NCBI GenBank assembly: GCA_964343195.1
Contig: CAYFIR010000001.1
Location: 148,889-212,888 of the forward strand
Source: CAYVAP01 sp964343195
GTDB taxonomy: Bacteria; Bacteroidota; Bacteroidia; J057
Length of the DNA stretch: 64,000 nt
Direction: 5' to 3'
The notes under the pieces were generated by a model. The model was not told the origin of the DNA and ran no database searches. It saw nothing but the letters and a program-made list of their open reading frames with translations. This document shows positions 51,159 through 60,583 of the stretch, one piece after another. Position 1 is the first letter of the stretch; each line of letters opens with the position of its first letter. Position numbers and translations under genes: made by a program.

Positions 51159-52671
51159 CGGACAGGGAGTTGATGAGTTGTGGATTTTCCTCCAGAAAAC
51201 GCTTGACGCGTGCATCGCTGGCATTCCATGAAAGCCAGGAATAGTTGGCCTGGTGTTCCTCGAAGCGGGTGAGATCGCGATGGAGCCATTGCTGGTAATA
51301 GGAGGCAGTTCGAGGATCCTGGGTTTGGCTAAAAACTTCCTGATGACTCAGTAATTCTGGTAGGGCGGCAGCAGTCATTTCCAGTAAAAATTCCCGATCC
51401 AGGCTGGAGATGCTGTCAGTTTTTTCGGCATGGGCCAGATTGTAACGAGTAATTTGTACATCCCAGTTAACCACACATAGAGCCAAAGCCGCTGCATACA
51501 CTGCCCAGCCATTGACCCGCATCAGGTAGTAGATCGACATGCGGTCGCGGATCTTCATCAGGAGGGAAAACAGTCCGAAGAGAACCAGTGACAGGAAGAA
51601 AAATACCCCGATCCGCTTGTAGGCCAGCCCGCTCTCGGCGATGTAGTGGTAGTTGCGCAGCGCTACCGAAAGGGTGAGAAAAGCATTTTGGCTGATCCAG
51701 ACGTAGGCGAGGGTACGCAGCAATCGGTTGTTGCGGAAATAATTGAGGTTACCCCGGAAAAAGTACAGCATAATCCCCATGGCCAGCAGGATGCTGATGA
51801 TCAGGTAGTAGGTACCCTCATGGACAAACTGCGTCAGGTCAAAGCCTGCCTCGGGCTGGAAATCCCACCAGATCCAGTTGAAGTCCACCAGATTATTGGC
51901 CAGCAGGAGCAGGTTGACCATGATGAGGAGTAACACCCCTGTGCGAAACTCGCGGCGCAGCCCGGTGAGCGGGAAGGACTTTTTGTGCGACTTACGCACT
52001 CGCCTCAGCTGGTCCTGCAGGTCCTTTTCTCTGCCGACCCAGGCTCCCATGGCTCTGGGCAACAGCAGGGCGCTTACCAGACCCAGTCCCAGCCCATAGT
52101 ACCCCAGGCGTCCCCAGGACCAGTTTTCGAGCCAGGTGCCCAGCCACCCCACTGCGTTGCTGCCCATCTCGGCGAGTTTGGGATTGGCGGCCCCCAGCAG
52201 CATTGCAAAAATGATCACAGCCACCAGTGGGATGACCACCAGTTTGGCATACCCGAGGCCCTGCCTTAGCCAGGCCCTTCCCTGACTGATCTCCTGAACA
52301 GATAGGTACCAGGTGTGCAGGAGGTTGACATATCCGCCGATGGTTTGCCCCATGGCGTAGGCAGCACTTCTTAGCTGAGGCCTCTGAATATATCCTGCAG
52401 CCAGCAGCGTCGCCCCTACGTGGATGACCTTGGCCGTACCGGAATTGTGCCAGATGACCATCACCCCCGTGAAGAGCGTCCCCACTACGGTGACCCAAAC
52501 ACGGGAATTTCGGTGGGACTCAGGGTGAAGGTAGAGCAATAATCCCAGTACCAGAGAGGAGAAAAGGAGCAGGTTGAGACCAGGTTTTTCTGCCCAGAAA
52601 AACCACTGGAAGACCAGTGCCATCAGCAGGGAGGCACTCAGTCCGATTGATCTAGCGTTCATGGGGTTCAT
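51145..52671 (-). CDS. DUF4173-family membrane protein
   Basis: 508 residues from ATG 52671; ATG 52662 is three codons on, and the longer open frame upstream looks non-coding. About ten membrane helices, the DUF4173/DUF4153 order: LFSSLVLGLLLYLHPES, LVVIPLVAVIIFAMLLGAANP, FRTGVLLLIMVNLLLLANNLVDFNWIWW, FVHEGTYYLIISILLAMGIMLYFF (family core) and FFFLSLVLFGLFSLLMKI. A C-terminal soluble domain follows. Function unknown. Operon with the overlapping small membrane protein. Confidence 0.85.
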   Translation of the reverse strand: MNPMNARSIGLSASLLMALVFQWFFWAEKPGLNLLLFSSLVLGLLLYLHPESHRNSRVWVTVVGTLFTGVMVIWHNSGTAKVIHVGATLLAAGYIQRPQLRSAAYAMGQTIGGYVNLLHTWYLSVQEISQGRAWLRQGLGYAKLVVIPLVAVIIFAMLLGAANPKLAEMGSNAVGWLGTWLENWSWGRLGYYGLGLGLVSALLLPRAMGAWVGREKDLQDQLRRVRKSHKKSFPLTGLRREFRTGVLLLIMVNLLLLANNLVDFNWIWWDFQPEAGFDLTQFVHEGTYYLIISILLAMGIMLYFFRGNLNYFRNNRLLRTLAYVWISQNAFLTLSVALRNYHYIAESGLAYKRIGVFFFLSLVLFGLFSLLMKIRDRMSIYYLMRVNGWAVYAAALALCVVNWDVQITRYNLAHAEKTDSISSLDREFLLEMTAAALPELLSHQEVFSQTQDPRTASYYQQWLHRDLTRFEEHQANYSWLSWNASDARVKRFLEENPQLINSLSDAIE

Positions 52672-52967
52672 TTTGATATTAAGTTTACTTTTTATTGCAA
52701 AGTACATTTTGGGATTGAATGTGCAAAATGAATGTTGACCAGATCTTGTATGTGCTACGGATGGATGATAATTCGCCAGAGGGAGAAATATGAGAGTGGA
52801 ATATGGCCGAGTGTCCAATCGTTCTATCTACAGGTTCACTCCCCTCTAATTCAGGTTCAGGGACTCTCAGTTGTATATGGCTAAGCTGGGCCGCACTTTG
52901 CATCCAGATAGCAGACAGATACGTCATGCCATTTATCGTAACCAACCTCAACTAACACCTGTACAAG

Positions 52968-53750
52968 ATGAACACCCCAAAAATTATTACCCTCGGACTG
53001 GCACTTATGCTGACCGTTTTTATGTCCAGCTGTGATGTCGAAGATATCTGCACCAGCGGACAGGGCAGCGTGGTGGATAGTACCTTTGTCCTCCCCAATT
53101 TCACTGGCATCGACCTGCAAATGGCCGGTAATGTGTACCTGAAGCAGGGACCTGTTCAGTCAGTACGCATCGTAGGTCAGCCCAACATCCTTGAAAAGCT
53201 CAACATGAGCGTCGGAAACCAGATTTGGGCCATCGACGTGGATGGATGTATCCGCAACTATGAAGCCCTCGAAGTCTACGTGACCATTCCCGAGATCGAC
53301 TATCTGCGTGTAAGCGGTAGTGGAGATATCGTGTCTGATTCCGTTCTGATCGTGGATGATGTAGAGATCCTGTTGACGGGCTCCGGCAACATCGACGTGG
53401 CCATGGACGCAGACTTTGTGTATTCCCGCCTCACCGGCTCTGGCACCATCAGCCTTGACGCCCTGATCAACAGCAAACTGGAAACCAAAACCACTGGTTC
53501 TGGTAGCTATGTGCTGGCAGGACGTGTCCCAAAGTATGATGTAGAAATCGTAGGCTCTGGTGACATCAAGGCCTTTGACATGGTAACTTCTGAAGCAGAA
53601 GTAAAAATCTCAGGCAGCGGTGACGCAGAAGTGCTGGTAGAGGACAGCCTGACCATCGATATCTCTGGCAGCGGCGATGTAGCCTACAAAGGCAACCCAA
53701 GCCTCGACATCGAAATCACAGGCTCTGGCCGTGTAGTGGACGCCAACTAG
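52968..53750 (+). CDS. Head-GIN-domain (DUF2807) lipoprotein
   Basis: 260 residues. Lipoprotein signal with Cys22 in FMSSC. The body is a GIN-type right-handed beta helix: FTGIDLQMAGNVYLKQG, VYVTIPEIDYLRVSGSGDI, and then evenly spaced GSG turns (LTGSGNIDV, LTGSGTISL, TTGSGSYVL, IVGSGDIKA, ISGSGDAEV, ISGSGDVAY, ITGSGRVVD). Common in Bacteroidota, often called putative auto-transporter adhesin; real role unknown. Divergent from the DUF4173 operon. A terminator follows. Confidence 0.9.
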   Translation: MNTPKIITLGLALMLTVFMSSCDVEDICTSGQGSVVDSTFVLPNFTGIDLQMAGNVYLKQGPVQSVRIVGQPNILEKLNMSVGNQIWAIDVDGCIRNYEALEVYVTIPEIDYLRVSGSGDIVSDSVLIVDDVEILLTGSGNIDVAMDADFVYSRLTGSGTISLDALINSKLETKTTGSGSYVLAGRVPKYDVEIVGSGDIKAFDMVTSEAEVKISGSGDAEVLVEDSLTIDISGSGDVAYKGNPSLDIEITGSGRVVDAN

Positions 53751-53817
53751 GGCAGAGGGGCAGGCAGTGCCTCCTGCGCGAGCCATCAGAAGACTTTCAT
53801 AAGCTTTGTTGAACAAT

Positions 53818-53849
53818 AACTCCTCCGGCTCATGGCCTGGGGAGTTTTT
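53818..53849 (+). terminator. Terminator after the GIN lipoprotein gene
   Basis: AACTCC (53818-53823) pairs with GGAGTT (53841-53846), followed by TTT. It lies 68 bases after the stop. Confidence 0.6.
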
Positions 53850-53881
53850 GCATTCAACGGTTTGTAGCCTATATTTTTTCC

Positions 53882-54667
53882 ATGAAATCAACTTTTGGGA
53901 ACCTGATGCTCGTATTCGCCTGGATGGCATTAGGTCCACCGATGCTATGTGCGGCAGATCAGTACGAAGTCGGCGACACCCTCCATGTCTGGGCTCCATC
54001 AGGCCTTAATGTGCGGGAGGCGCCCAGACTCTCTGCTGCAAAAGTTGGACAGCTGTCTATGGGAACTCAGGTGACGGTGATCGAAATATCCCCGCAAACA
54101 TTAGCCATCTCTGTCATTGCCCCAAGGCCAGATCAGTTTCCGGATAACATCTACCAGGAACGGGGTACAGAAGAACCATTCTACTTAAAAGGTAACTGGG
54201 TCAAGGTGAAAAGTGGAGCCATCACAGGCTATGTGGCAGACATGTACCTGCTGCATTTTCCAGCATTTCCAGAGGCGGGCTCGGTGTGGAGATATGCAGA
54301 GCAACTGGGGGGAAAACCGCTACTGCCCGACACTACGTGGAGGGACGATTGCGATGGAGCACCTATTGTCCGTTGCTATGAGTGGGAGGCTATTTCGGAA
54401 ACCGGGATTCGGTTTGGGGAGTCCTATTACATGTCCGCCCAGGACGAATCAATCTCCCTCCCCAACCTGACGGTGGAGGAGGGATTCATTTTTTGGAGTG
54501 CGTTCATGCCGCTGGCCGACAATGACCGCCGCCGCGCAAAGCTGCCTTTGCTTATGCTGATGTCAACACATGAAGAGGGCATTTGGCTGCTGGAAAGCGA
54601 TCTCTGCGAAGTCATGATTTCCAGCGATAATGGTCGCGTAACACTCGGGCAGGGCTGCTCGGATTAA
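53882..54667 (+). CDS. Secreted SH3-domain protein
   Basis: 261 residues, ATG at 53882, signal peptide ending MLCAAD. One bacterial SH3 domain (~28-125): VWAPSGLNVREAPRLSAAKVGQLSMGTQVTV ending GNWVKVKSGAITGYVADMYLL. The C-terminal half is acidic with two Cys pairs and no known domain. Binding of peptidoglycan or of an envelope partner is typical for SH3b. It ends eleven bases before the convergent GH16 gene; a 7-bp hairpin AAGGAAT/ATTCCTT (54666-54686) lies across the junction. Confidence 0.82.
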   Translation: MKSTFGNLMLVFAWMALGPPMLCAADQYEVGDTLHVWAPSGLNVREAPRLSAAKVGQLSMGTQVTVIEISPQTLAISVIAPRPDQFPDNIYQERGTEEPFYLKGNWVKVKSGAITGYVADMYLLHFPAFPEAGSVWRYAEQLGGKPLLPDTTWRDDCDGAPIVRCYEWEAISETGIRFGESYYMSAQDESISLPNLTVEEGFIFWSAFMPLADNDRRRAKLPLLMLMSTHEEGIWLLESDLCEVMISSDNGRVTLGQGCSD

Positions 54668-54677
54668 GGAATGAACC

Positions 54678-56312
54678 CTATTCCTTCAAAAATCGGAGGG
54701 TATAGCGTTGCTTTCCGACTTCGATACGCGCCAGATAGTTGCCAGCGGGCAGGCTCTCCAATCCGCGAAGGGTGACCATCCGACCAGAAGGGTTCACCGA
54801 GTCGCTGTGGACTATTTTTCCCTGGTGGTCATAGACCTGAATGCTTATGCTCCGTTCAGGTATTGAGGGCAGCTCAAACTGCAGCATATCCCCGATGGGG
54901 TTTGGATAAGCAGTAAGTACGTGGGCATCGTGTTGCTCGATTCCGGTTGTGTTACTGGACTGATAAATCCGGATGTAGTCGATCTCCATGGCACTCTCGG
55001 TGAAGGCAGGCTCCACGGCCGATAGCATGGCCACATTGAATAGGATGTACTGCGGAGCATCAAAAGGCCAGGTATCAGCATCCCGAACCTCTGGTTCGTA
55101 GGTAAAGTGCTCATTTCCATCTACGGCAAAAACCAGCTTGTCTGGGTACCAGTCGAGGGTATACACATGAAAAGCGGTGGAAGCGGTCGCAATAAACTGG
55201 CCAGCGGTATTGACGGTTCCTCCAAAACTGGAGGGAGTATGAGTGGCGCTGGAGACATGGTTCTGGTTGGTGCCCCAGTGCTCCATGATGTCAATTTCTC
55301 CGCATTGAGGCCAGGGGGTAGTGCCCAGGCCCTGGGTTTCCCAATACCCGCCGGGCTCGTCGATGTTTTGACCCAGCGTCCAGATTGCAGGCCAGGTACC
55401 CGGACCAGTGGGGAGCTTGGCCCGCACTTCTACCCGGCCATAGGTAAAGACGTACCTGGAATTCAGACGGGCAGAGGTGAACTCCTTGGTTTCTCCCTGA
55501 TCGGTAAAAGTCTCCCGTTTGGCCACGATGTGGAGGGTGCCATTTTCCACGTAGCTGTTTTCGATGCGATCGGTGTAGTGCTGGATCTCACCATTGTACC
55601 AGCTTGTACCCAGGGGAAGTAAAGTCTGGTGAAACCACTTACTGGCATCGATAGGGCCATCGCTATCAAACTCATCTGCCCATACCAACTGGTCAAAATC
55701 CGGGTTGGAGTTTCCGCTCGTATCCACCTCAATGATGCCATCGTAGGCAAAATCATCGATATAGGCCAACACCTGATCATTGTTGTTTTCGCCATTGATC
55801 TGAATAAGGACTCGGTTGAAGTCGGTTCGCTGGGTAGGTGGGGGAGATCCCCCGTCGAGGTTGATATAGCTGTCGTTTTCAAAGTCAAAGGTCACCGTCT
55901 GCCACTGATCCAGGGAGAGGGGTTTGATAATTTCGCTTTGGGTAGCCCACGGTTGAGGCAGCAGCCCATCCTGTAGCTTGAGCGAAACCTGATTGGGTGC
56001 GCTACCCGTCAGTCCACTGGAGGGGACGTAAATCTTAAAGGAGAAGGTTTGGTTTTCGCTCAGGTCAAAATTAGCTGGAACGTCAAAGTAGACATTGGCA
56101 TACTGCCCACCAATGTCGTGGTACTCAAGGACCGTCGCGGAGCTATTGGTGGCATTGGAAAAGGGATTTGGCAAGCTGTCATCCAGTTCACAGTCGTCTT
56201 CTGCCCAGGTCTCGATGGTGCCATTTCCCTCAAAATCATCCTGGACAGGTTGGGCAAAGGCAGGAGATACCAAAGCCCATAAACAAAGCAGTAGTGTAGT
56301 TCGGGTTCGCAT
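54678..56312 (-). CDS. Glycoside hydrolase family 16 enzyme A, T9SS cargo
   Basis: 544 residues, signal peptide at 1-20. N-terminal ~175 residues form a jelly-roll carbohydrate-binding-like domain (DDFEGNGTIETWAEDD ... YIDDFAYDG), then a GH16 domain (~205-455) with the catalytic stretch CGEIDIMEHWG: Glu339 nucleophile, Asp341, Glu344 acid/base. FTYGRVEVRAKLPTGPGTWPAIW is the family substrate-cleft motif. This subclass usually cuts beta-1,3-glucans (laminarin). Type A T9SS sorting domain at the end (LTAYPNPIGDMLQFEL). Paralogue of 62291-63931, aligned without gaps over the first 350 residues. Confidence 0.93.
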   Translation of the reverse strand: MRTRTTLLLCLWALVSPAFAQPVQDDFEGNGTIETWAEDDCELDDSLPNPFSNATNSSATVLEYHDIGGQYANVYFDVPANFDLSENQTFSFKIYVPSSGLTGSAPNQVSLKLQDGLLPQPWATQSEIIKPLSLDQWQTVTFDFENDSYINLDGGSPPPTQRTDFNRVLIQINGENNNDQVLAYIDDFAYDGIIEVDTSGNSNPDFDQLVWADEFDSDGPIDASKWFHQTLLPLGTSWYNGEIQHYTDRIENSYVENGTLHIVAKRETFTDQGETKEFTSARLNSRYVFTYGRVEVRAKLPTGPGTWPAIWTLGQNIDEPGGYWETQGLGTTPWPQCGEIDIMEHWGTNQNHVSSATHTPSSFGGTVNTAGQFIATASTAFHVYTLDWYPDKLVFAVDGNEHFTYEPEVRDADTWPFDAPQYILFNVAMLSAVEPAFTESAMEIDYIRIYQSSNTTGIEQHDAHVLTAYPNPIGDMLQFELPSIPERSISIQVYDHQGKIVHSDSVNPSGRMVTLRGLESLPAGNYLARIEVGKQRYTLRFLKE

Positions 56313-56517
56313 AAGGCGGATATTTATATATGGAAAATGTTATATAAATATACCCGCTGATTCTTCCAATTGCAGAAAATCCACTACATCATGTCTTTCT
56401 CAAACCGGGAAAAACTCATAAACCTCACTTGCCAGGATAAAGAAGCAGGCATCAGACGCCTTTGAGGACTGTCCGAATGCCTGCCTGTGATGGTTGTTGT
56501 AATTCCGATTTTTCCTG

Positions 56518-56622
56518 CTACTGCACCAGTGCCAAAGATTTGATCACGGTCTGGGCAATTCCCCACAGCAAGGGGATGGAGACGAATGTCCATGCAAGAG
56601 CTACTTTTATCGATTTTTTCAT
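56518..56622 (-). CDS. OFA-type MFS transporter small subunit (34 residues)
   Basis: ATG at 56622, TAG at 56518-56520; the product starts MKKSIKVALAWTFVSIPLLW and continues GIAQTVIKSLALVQ. It is a single membrane helix with Trp and Pro in the LAWxxVxIPLxWGxxQTxxK pattern known for the small partner found next to OFA-family (oxalate/formate antiporter type) MFS transporters. It starts 23 bases after the MFS stop and shares its direction, so same operon. Too short for usual ORF cut-offs. Its role, probably stability or activity of the transporter, is known only by association. Confidence 0.75.
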   Translation of the reverse strand: MKKSIKVALAWTFVSIPLLWGIAQTVIKSLALVQ

Positions 56623-56645
56623 GAGATTTCAGTTAGGTGTGAGCA

Positions 56646-58070
56646 CTAACGCGAATGGGTTACTGGATCGGGTTTGGACTCGACCGGTGTTTCTTCTGGA
56701 GTCGGCTCCACGAAGTATTTTGAATCCACCGGCTTGACCAGCTGATTACAAACCAGCCCCAGTAGCAGCAGCCCAGCCATGATGTACATGGTGGTGGAGT
56801 AAGCCTGCGCGGGGGGGATCTGTAAGGTTTCGATCTGATAAGCCCGAACGTAGTTGATCAATACCGGTCCAAGGATCGCGGCCATAGACCAGGCGAGCAG
56901 CAGGCGACCGTGGATGGCGCCTACCTGTTTGGTGCCAAACATGTCTTTGAGGTAGGCAGGGATGGTGGCAAATCCGCCCCCATACATGCTGATGATGATG
57001 CCGAAGCATAATACAAAGAGCAGGATGCTTCCCATTCTTCCGGTTTGTGGAACCAGGAAGTATAAAGCAGCTCCCAGGATGAAGAAGACGTTATAGGTGT
57101 TTTTTCGACCAATTTTATCCGAAAAAGAAGACCAGAAGAACCTACCTAGCATGTTGAAAATACTCAGCAGTCCAACGAATCCCCCGGCTGCGGCGGCGCT
57201 TACTGCGAGTTGTTCTCCAACGGATGCTACCGAGAACATTTCCTGGATCATGACTGAAGCCTGTCCCAGTACTCCGATGCCAGCGGTGACGTTGAGCATC
57301 AGGACGAAGAACAGCAGGTAAAACTGTGGGGTGCGGATCGCCTGATCGGCGTCCACGTTTCCGGTGGTGACCATCGTATTGGCTTTGGGTTTTGGTGCCC
57401 AGCCTTCAGGTTTCCAGCCGTCCTTTGGCACTCGGATGGTGATTACCCCAAACATCATGAAACAAAAGTAGAGGATCCCCATGACGGAAAAGGCCTCTCC
57501 CACACCAGTAGAGGTGGCTGATTCGAAATAGCTCATCAGGGTCACGCCCAGAGGAGAGGCGATCATGGCTCCTCCTCCAAAACCCATGATGGCCATTCCT
57601 GTCGCCATACCGGGTTTATCGGGGAACCATTTCATCAGCGTCGAGACAGGCGAGATATAGCCCAATCCCAGGCCGATCCCTCCCAGGACGCCCTGTCCCA
57701 GATAGACCAGCCAGATATTGTGAAGGCTCACCCCCAGAGAGGCTACAAAGAAGCCACTGGAAAGACAGAGCGCAGCGATGAACATGGCCTTGCGGGGGCC
57801 TACGCGCTCCAGCCATTTGCCAAACAGGGCGGCAGAAGCTCCGAGTGTAAACAGCGCGATGGAAAAAATCCATCCCAGTGTGGTGAGTTCCCAGTCCCCG
57901 GCTGCTGGAGCTTCCACTCCGATGATGCGGGTCATGGGTTTGTTGAAAACGCTGTAAGCATAAATCTGCCCGATGCACAGATGTATGGATAGTGCCGCGG
58001 GTGGAACCAGCCATCGGTTGAATCCGGGCTTAGCGATGGTACGCTCGCGGCTTAGATATGATAATAGCAT
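56646..58070 (-). CDS. OFA-family MFS transporter
   Basis: 474 residues from ATG 58070; the frame is open 13 codons higher. Twelve membrane helices; the OFA signature is RWLVPPAALSIHLCIGQIYAYSVFNKPM in helix 1 with LGWIFSIALFTLGASAALFGKW, then GGIGLGLGYISPVSTLMKWFPDKPGMATGMAIMGFGGGA. Family members carry oxalate, formate, lactate or related monocarboxylates; the substrate cannot be fixed from sequence. Operon with the small subunit. An inverted repeat sits directly before the ATG. Confidence 0.9.
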   Translation of the reverse strand: MLLSYLSRERTIAKPGFNRWLVPPAALSIHLCIGQIYAYSVFNKPMTRIIGVEAPAAGDWELTTLGWIFSIALFTLGASAALFGKWLERVGPRKAMFIAALCLSSGFFVASLGVSLHNIWLVYLGQGVLGGIGLGLGYISPVSTLMKWFPDKPGMATGMAIMGFGGGAMIASPLGVTLMSYFESATSTGVGEAFSVMGILYFCFMMFGVITIRVPKDGWKPEGWAPKPKANTMVTTGNVDADQAIRTPQFYLLFFVLMLNVTAGIGVLGQASVMIQEMFSVASVGEQLAVSAAAAGGFVGLLSIFNMLGRFFWSSFSDKIGRKNTYNVFFILGAALYFLVPQTGRMGSILLFVLCFGIIISMYGGGFATIPAYLKDMFGTKQVGAIHGRLLLAWSMAAILGPVLINYVRAYQIETLQIPPAQAYSTTMYIMAGLLLLGLVCNQLVKPVDSKYFVEPTPEETPVESKPDPVTHSR

Positions 58071-58078
58071 ATGGCGTA

Positions 58079-58097
58079 TATTTTCGTTGCGAAAATA
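58079..58097 (-). promoter_or_regulatory. Hairpin/operator directly upstream of the MFS start
   Basis: TATTTTCG-TTG-CGAAAATA, a perfect 8-bp inverted repeat with a 3-base spacer, ends eight bases before the ATG. It could be a repressor site or a translation-blocking stem; either would control the transporter directly. Confidence 0.4.
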
Positions 58098-58246
58098 GAC
58101 CTCATACACGGCTATAAGCCATGACTTAAGATAACCGGAACACCTACTTTTTGAGTTCGATCAGATGCTTTTAGTAGCTTTTGTGTACGCTATCCCCAAA
58201 AGAAAGAGGGATTGACTAACGATCTGGAAAATGAAATGAAATTTCG

Positions 58247-59425
58247 CTACAAAAACTGGATACAAACCGGAGCCAGGACTTCCATGCTGACACCCGTTTC
58301 GGAAAGTTTGCCGGTTTCCTGATCGACGGTGAAAACGAATATGCTGTTGGTCTTGCGGTTCTCGGCCAGGAGATAGCTACCATCAGGCGTGAGGTTGAAG
58401 TCCCTCGGAATGGCTCCCCTGGTGTCGACTTCCTCTATCAGGGTCAGTTCGCCACTTTCCTGATCGATGACAAATACTGCGATCGTGTTGAGGGTTCGGC
58501 CATTCAGGCCGCGGTTGCTGACATACAGAAACTTTCCAGTGGGGTGTAGCCGAATAGCCGCCGGAAATACCCGTTCGTCGTCTTCGGCGAGGGTATTGGC
58601 TTTTTGGAGCAATTCAAATGGCTCCAAGGGATCATTCACCGCGAATACCGAGACGGTTCTATCCAGTTCGTTGACCACATAGCACCACTCCCCATTGTCG
58701 TGAAAAACCATGTGCCGAGGTCCGGACTTGGCACCGGAAAAAGACTGGGCCATCAACTGAAATGTCCCCGAATCCGATAGCTGGTAATGAAAAATGCTGT
58801 CAGCCCCAAGGTCAGACACAAATACAGCCTGCTGATCCAACGCCGGAAGGATCATGTGAGGGTGGCCCGTTTCCTGACGAACTTCCTCGGGCAGGACCCG
58901 CTGATGTTTCACCACGGAAAGTGCTTCGCTCAGGCTGCCATCTTCCTGGATTTCAAAACTCGCGATGGTCTCCATGTAGTTGGCGACCAGGACGTAGGTA
59001 CCCGTCGGGTCAATGCTGATGTGGCAGGGAACCGTTCCCTGCGAAGAAACCGAGTCGATCTGAACGGCCTCAGGGCCTGAAATGTCATAGGACGACACAT
59101 ATCCCGTAGCTTCCACATCAGAGGGCCGCTCTACCACATACATGTATTTCCCGTTGGGGTGAAGGACAAAATAGGAGGGATTGGAGACGCCGGATATGGA
59201 AGCAACCCTGGTCAATTCACCCGTCTCCAGATTCATGTTCAGGGTGTGGATGCTATCTGCAGGTTCATTGCCTTCGTCGTCGGGCGAGGTATAGGTACTG
59301 ACCATCAGCGTTTGCAATTGCGCTTGAGCGTCATTTTCAGAGGCATTCTGAGTATCGGAATTGGGTTGACAACTGAAAATGGTCAGGGTAAAACCGATGG
59401 TGCAGAGAAGTAGCGGGCTCTTCAT
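58247..59425 (-). CDS. Lactonase-family (6-phosphogluconolactonase-like) beta-propeller lipoprotein
   Basis: 392 residues. Lipoprotein signal with Cys19 (TIFSC). Then a seven-bladed propeller of the cycloisomerase/lactonase type: VSNPSYFVLHPNGKYMYVVERP, GTVPCHISIDPTGTYVLVANYMETIASFEI, SGPRHMVFHDNGEWCYVVNELDRTVSVF, FPAAIRLHPTGKFLYVSNRGLNGRTLNTIAVF, GAIPRDFNLTPDGSYLLAENRKTNSIFVF. Pgl-type enzymes hydrolyse sugar lactones, but as a lipoprotein it must act outside the cytoplasm. Divergence from the MFS operon is absent: both run leftwards, with a 176-base gap. Confidence 0.9.
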   Translation of the reverse strand: MKSPLLLCTIGFTLTIFSCQPNSDTQNASENDAQAQLQTLMVSTYTSPDDEGNEPADSIHTLNMNLETGELTRVASISGVSNPSYFVLHPNGKYMYVVERPSDVEATGYVSSYDISGPEAVQIDSVSSQGTVPCHISIDPTGTYVLVANYMETIASFEIQEDGSLSEALSVVKHQRVLPEEVRQETGHPHMILPALDQQAVFVSDLGADSIFHYQLSDSGTFQLMAQSFSGAKSGPRHMVFHDNGEWCYVVNELDRTVSVFAVNDPLEPFELLQKANTLAEDDERVFPAAIRLHPTGKFLYVSNRGLNGRTLNTIAVFVIDQESGELTLIEEVDTRGAIPRDFNLTPDGSYLLAENRKTNSIFVFTVDQETGKLSETGVSMEVLAPVCIQFL

Positions 59426-59572
59426 GTGATCTGGGAATTATGTGTTGGAAGGGGGAATGTCAGGGCACAAGTTACGGGGAAAAGTGGAAGCAGGGAGGGC
59501 AGCACTTCAACATGACTTTGAAGCGTGGACCTTCTGGACCAAAAGAGCCAAGTACCACCACCAAGTTCAACA

Positions 59573-60583
59573 CTAGCTAAGCTCGTCATTTGAATCTGCT
59601 CGCAGTTTTTGATTCAATCGTTTGACGGCCTCTACCTCCGCAATCAACTCTTCCTCTGATGGAAGGTAAGTCCGATATCGACTAGCGAATAATTGCTCAT
59701 GTTGGTTGAGCATCGAATATCGCACCATCGTTTCATCCTTGTCTGCACAGAGGATAATTCCAAGAGTTGGCGCATCGTCTTTGCCCTTTTTCAAATCATC
59801 GAACATGCGTATGTACATATCCATTTGTCCGACGTCCTGGTGGCTGAGTTTATCAGTTTTCAGATCGATTAGCACAAAACACTTCAGGATATAGTGATAG
59901 AATACAAGATCAACATAGTAATGAGTAGTCTCCGTGCTGATCCGAAACTGCCGCCCAACAAAGGAAAAGCCTTTTCCCAATTCCAGGAGAAATTTTTGAA
60001 GATCCTGCACCAGTAGACTTTCTAGTTGCGTTTCAGATATTTCTAACGGCTGCGGCAGACCTAAAAAATCAAGCACATAGGGATCGCGCATAAAGGCTTC
60101 CGCAGGAACCGTTTGATTTTGTTCGCCTGATGGCCCTTGATGCGCAACAATGCGCTGGTATTGGAGGGTTTTGATGTTTCGTTCAAGTTGGCGTGTGCTC
60201 CAGCGCTGGTCAGCAGCTTCTCGTAGATAGAAAGTTCTGGCTTCAGGGTCAGAGACGCGCATGATAAGTCGGTAGTGTGTCCAACTCAATTCGCTACGCA
60301 GTGCGTAGCCTTTTTCCAGGTTCGGAAATAGTAGATAGAATTGGCGAAAGTTTTTGAGGTTTGCATAGGAAAATCCCTTACCAAGTTCTGCTGATAGCCC
60401 TCTGGAAAGTTCCTTGAGCAATTGTTCCCCATAATTTGCTCGGCTCTGTCCTTGTTGCTCCTCTTCTACAATGCGGCATCCGATCTGCCAGTAGGCCAAT
60501 ACCATTCCATGGTTGATAGCTCGCTGCGTTTGCTGTCGAGCTTGCTGTAGAATCGCCTTGATGTCTTCGAGTACAGGTTGCAT
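59573..60583 (-). CDS. PD-(D/E)XK nuclease, DUF1016/YhcG family
   Basis: 336 residues, ATG at 60583. N-terminal DUF1016 helical domain (GMVLAYWQIGCRIVEEEQQGQSRANYGEQLLKELS) and C-terminal nuclease core (LLELGKGFSFVGRQFRISTETTHYYVDLVFYHYILKCFVLIDLKTDKLSHQDVGQMDMYIRMFDD) with the D...DxK active site. YhcG-type proteins are often linked with restriction or genome-maintenance loci, and are mobile; here it stands alone. The upstream gene is unrelated and divergent. Confidence 0.9.
   Translation of the reverse strand: MQPVLEDIKAILQQARQQTQRAINHGMVLAYWQIGCRIVEEEQQGQSRANYGEQLLKELSRGLSAELGKGFSYANLKNFRQFYLLFPNLEKGYALRSELSWTHYRLIMRVSDPEARTFYLREAADQRWSTRQLERNIKTLQYQRIVAHQGPSGEQNQTVPAEAFMRDPYVLDFLGLPQPLEISETQLESLLVQDLQKFLLELGKGFSFVGRQFRISTETTHYYVDLVFYHYILKCFVLIDLKTDKLSHQDVGQMDMYIRMFDDLKKGKDDAPTLGIILCADKDETMVRYSMLNQHEQLFASRYRTYLPSEEELIAEVEAVKRLNQKLRADSNDELS

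Noticed and set aside
52685..52951. 88-codon open frame between the DUF4173 and GIN genes
   Set aside because: No signal, domain or codon pattern; it spans the divergent promoter region that both real genes need.
56384..56593. 69-codon open frame overlapping the small MFS subunit gene
   Set aside because: A different frame of the same DNA; the 34-codon frame matches a known peptide type and this one does not.
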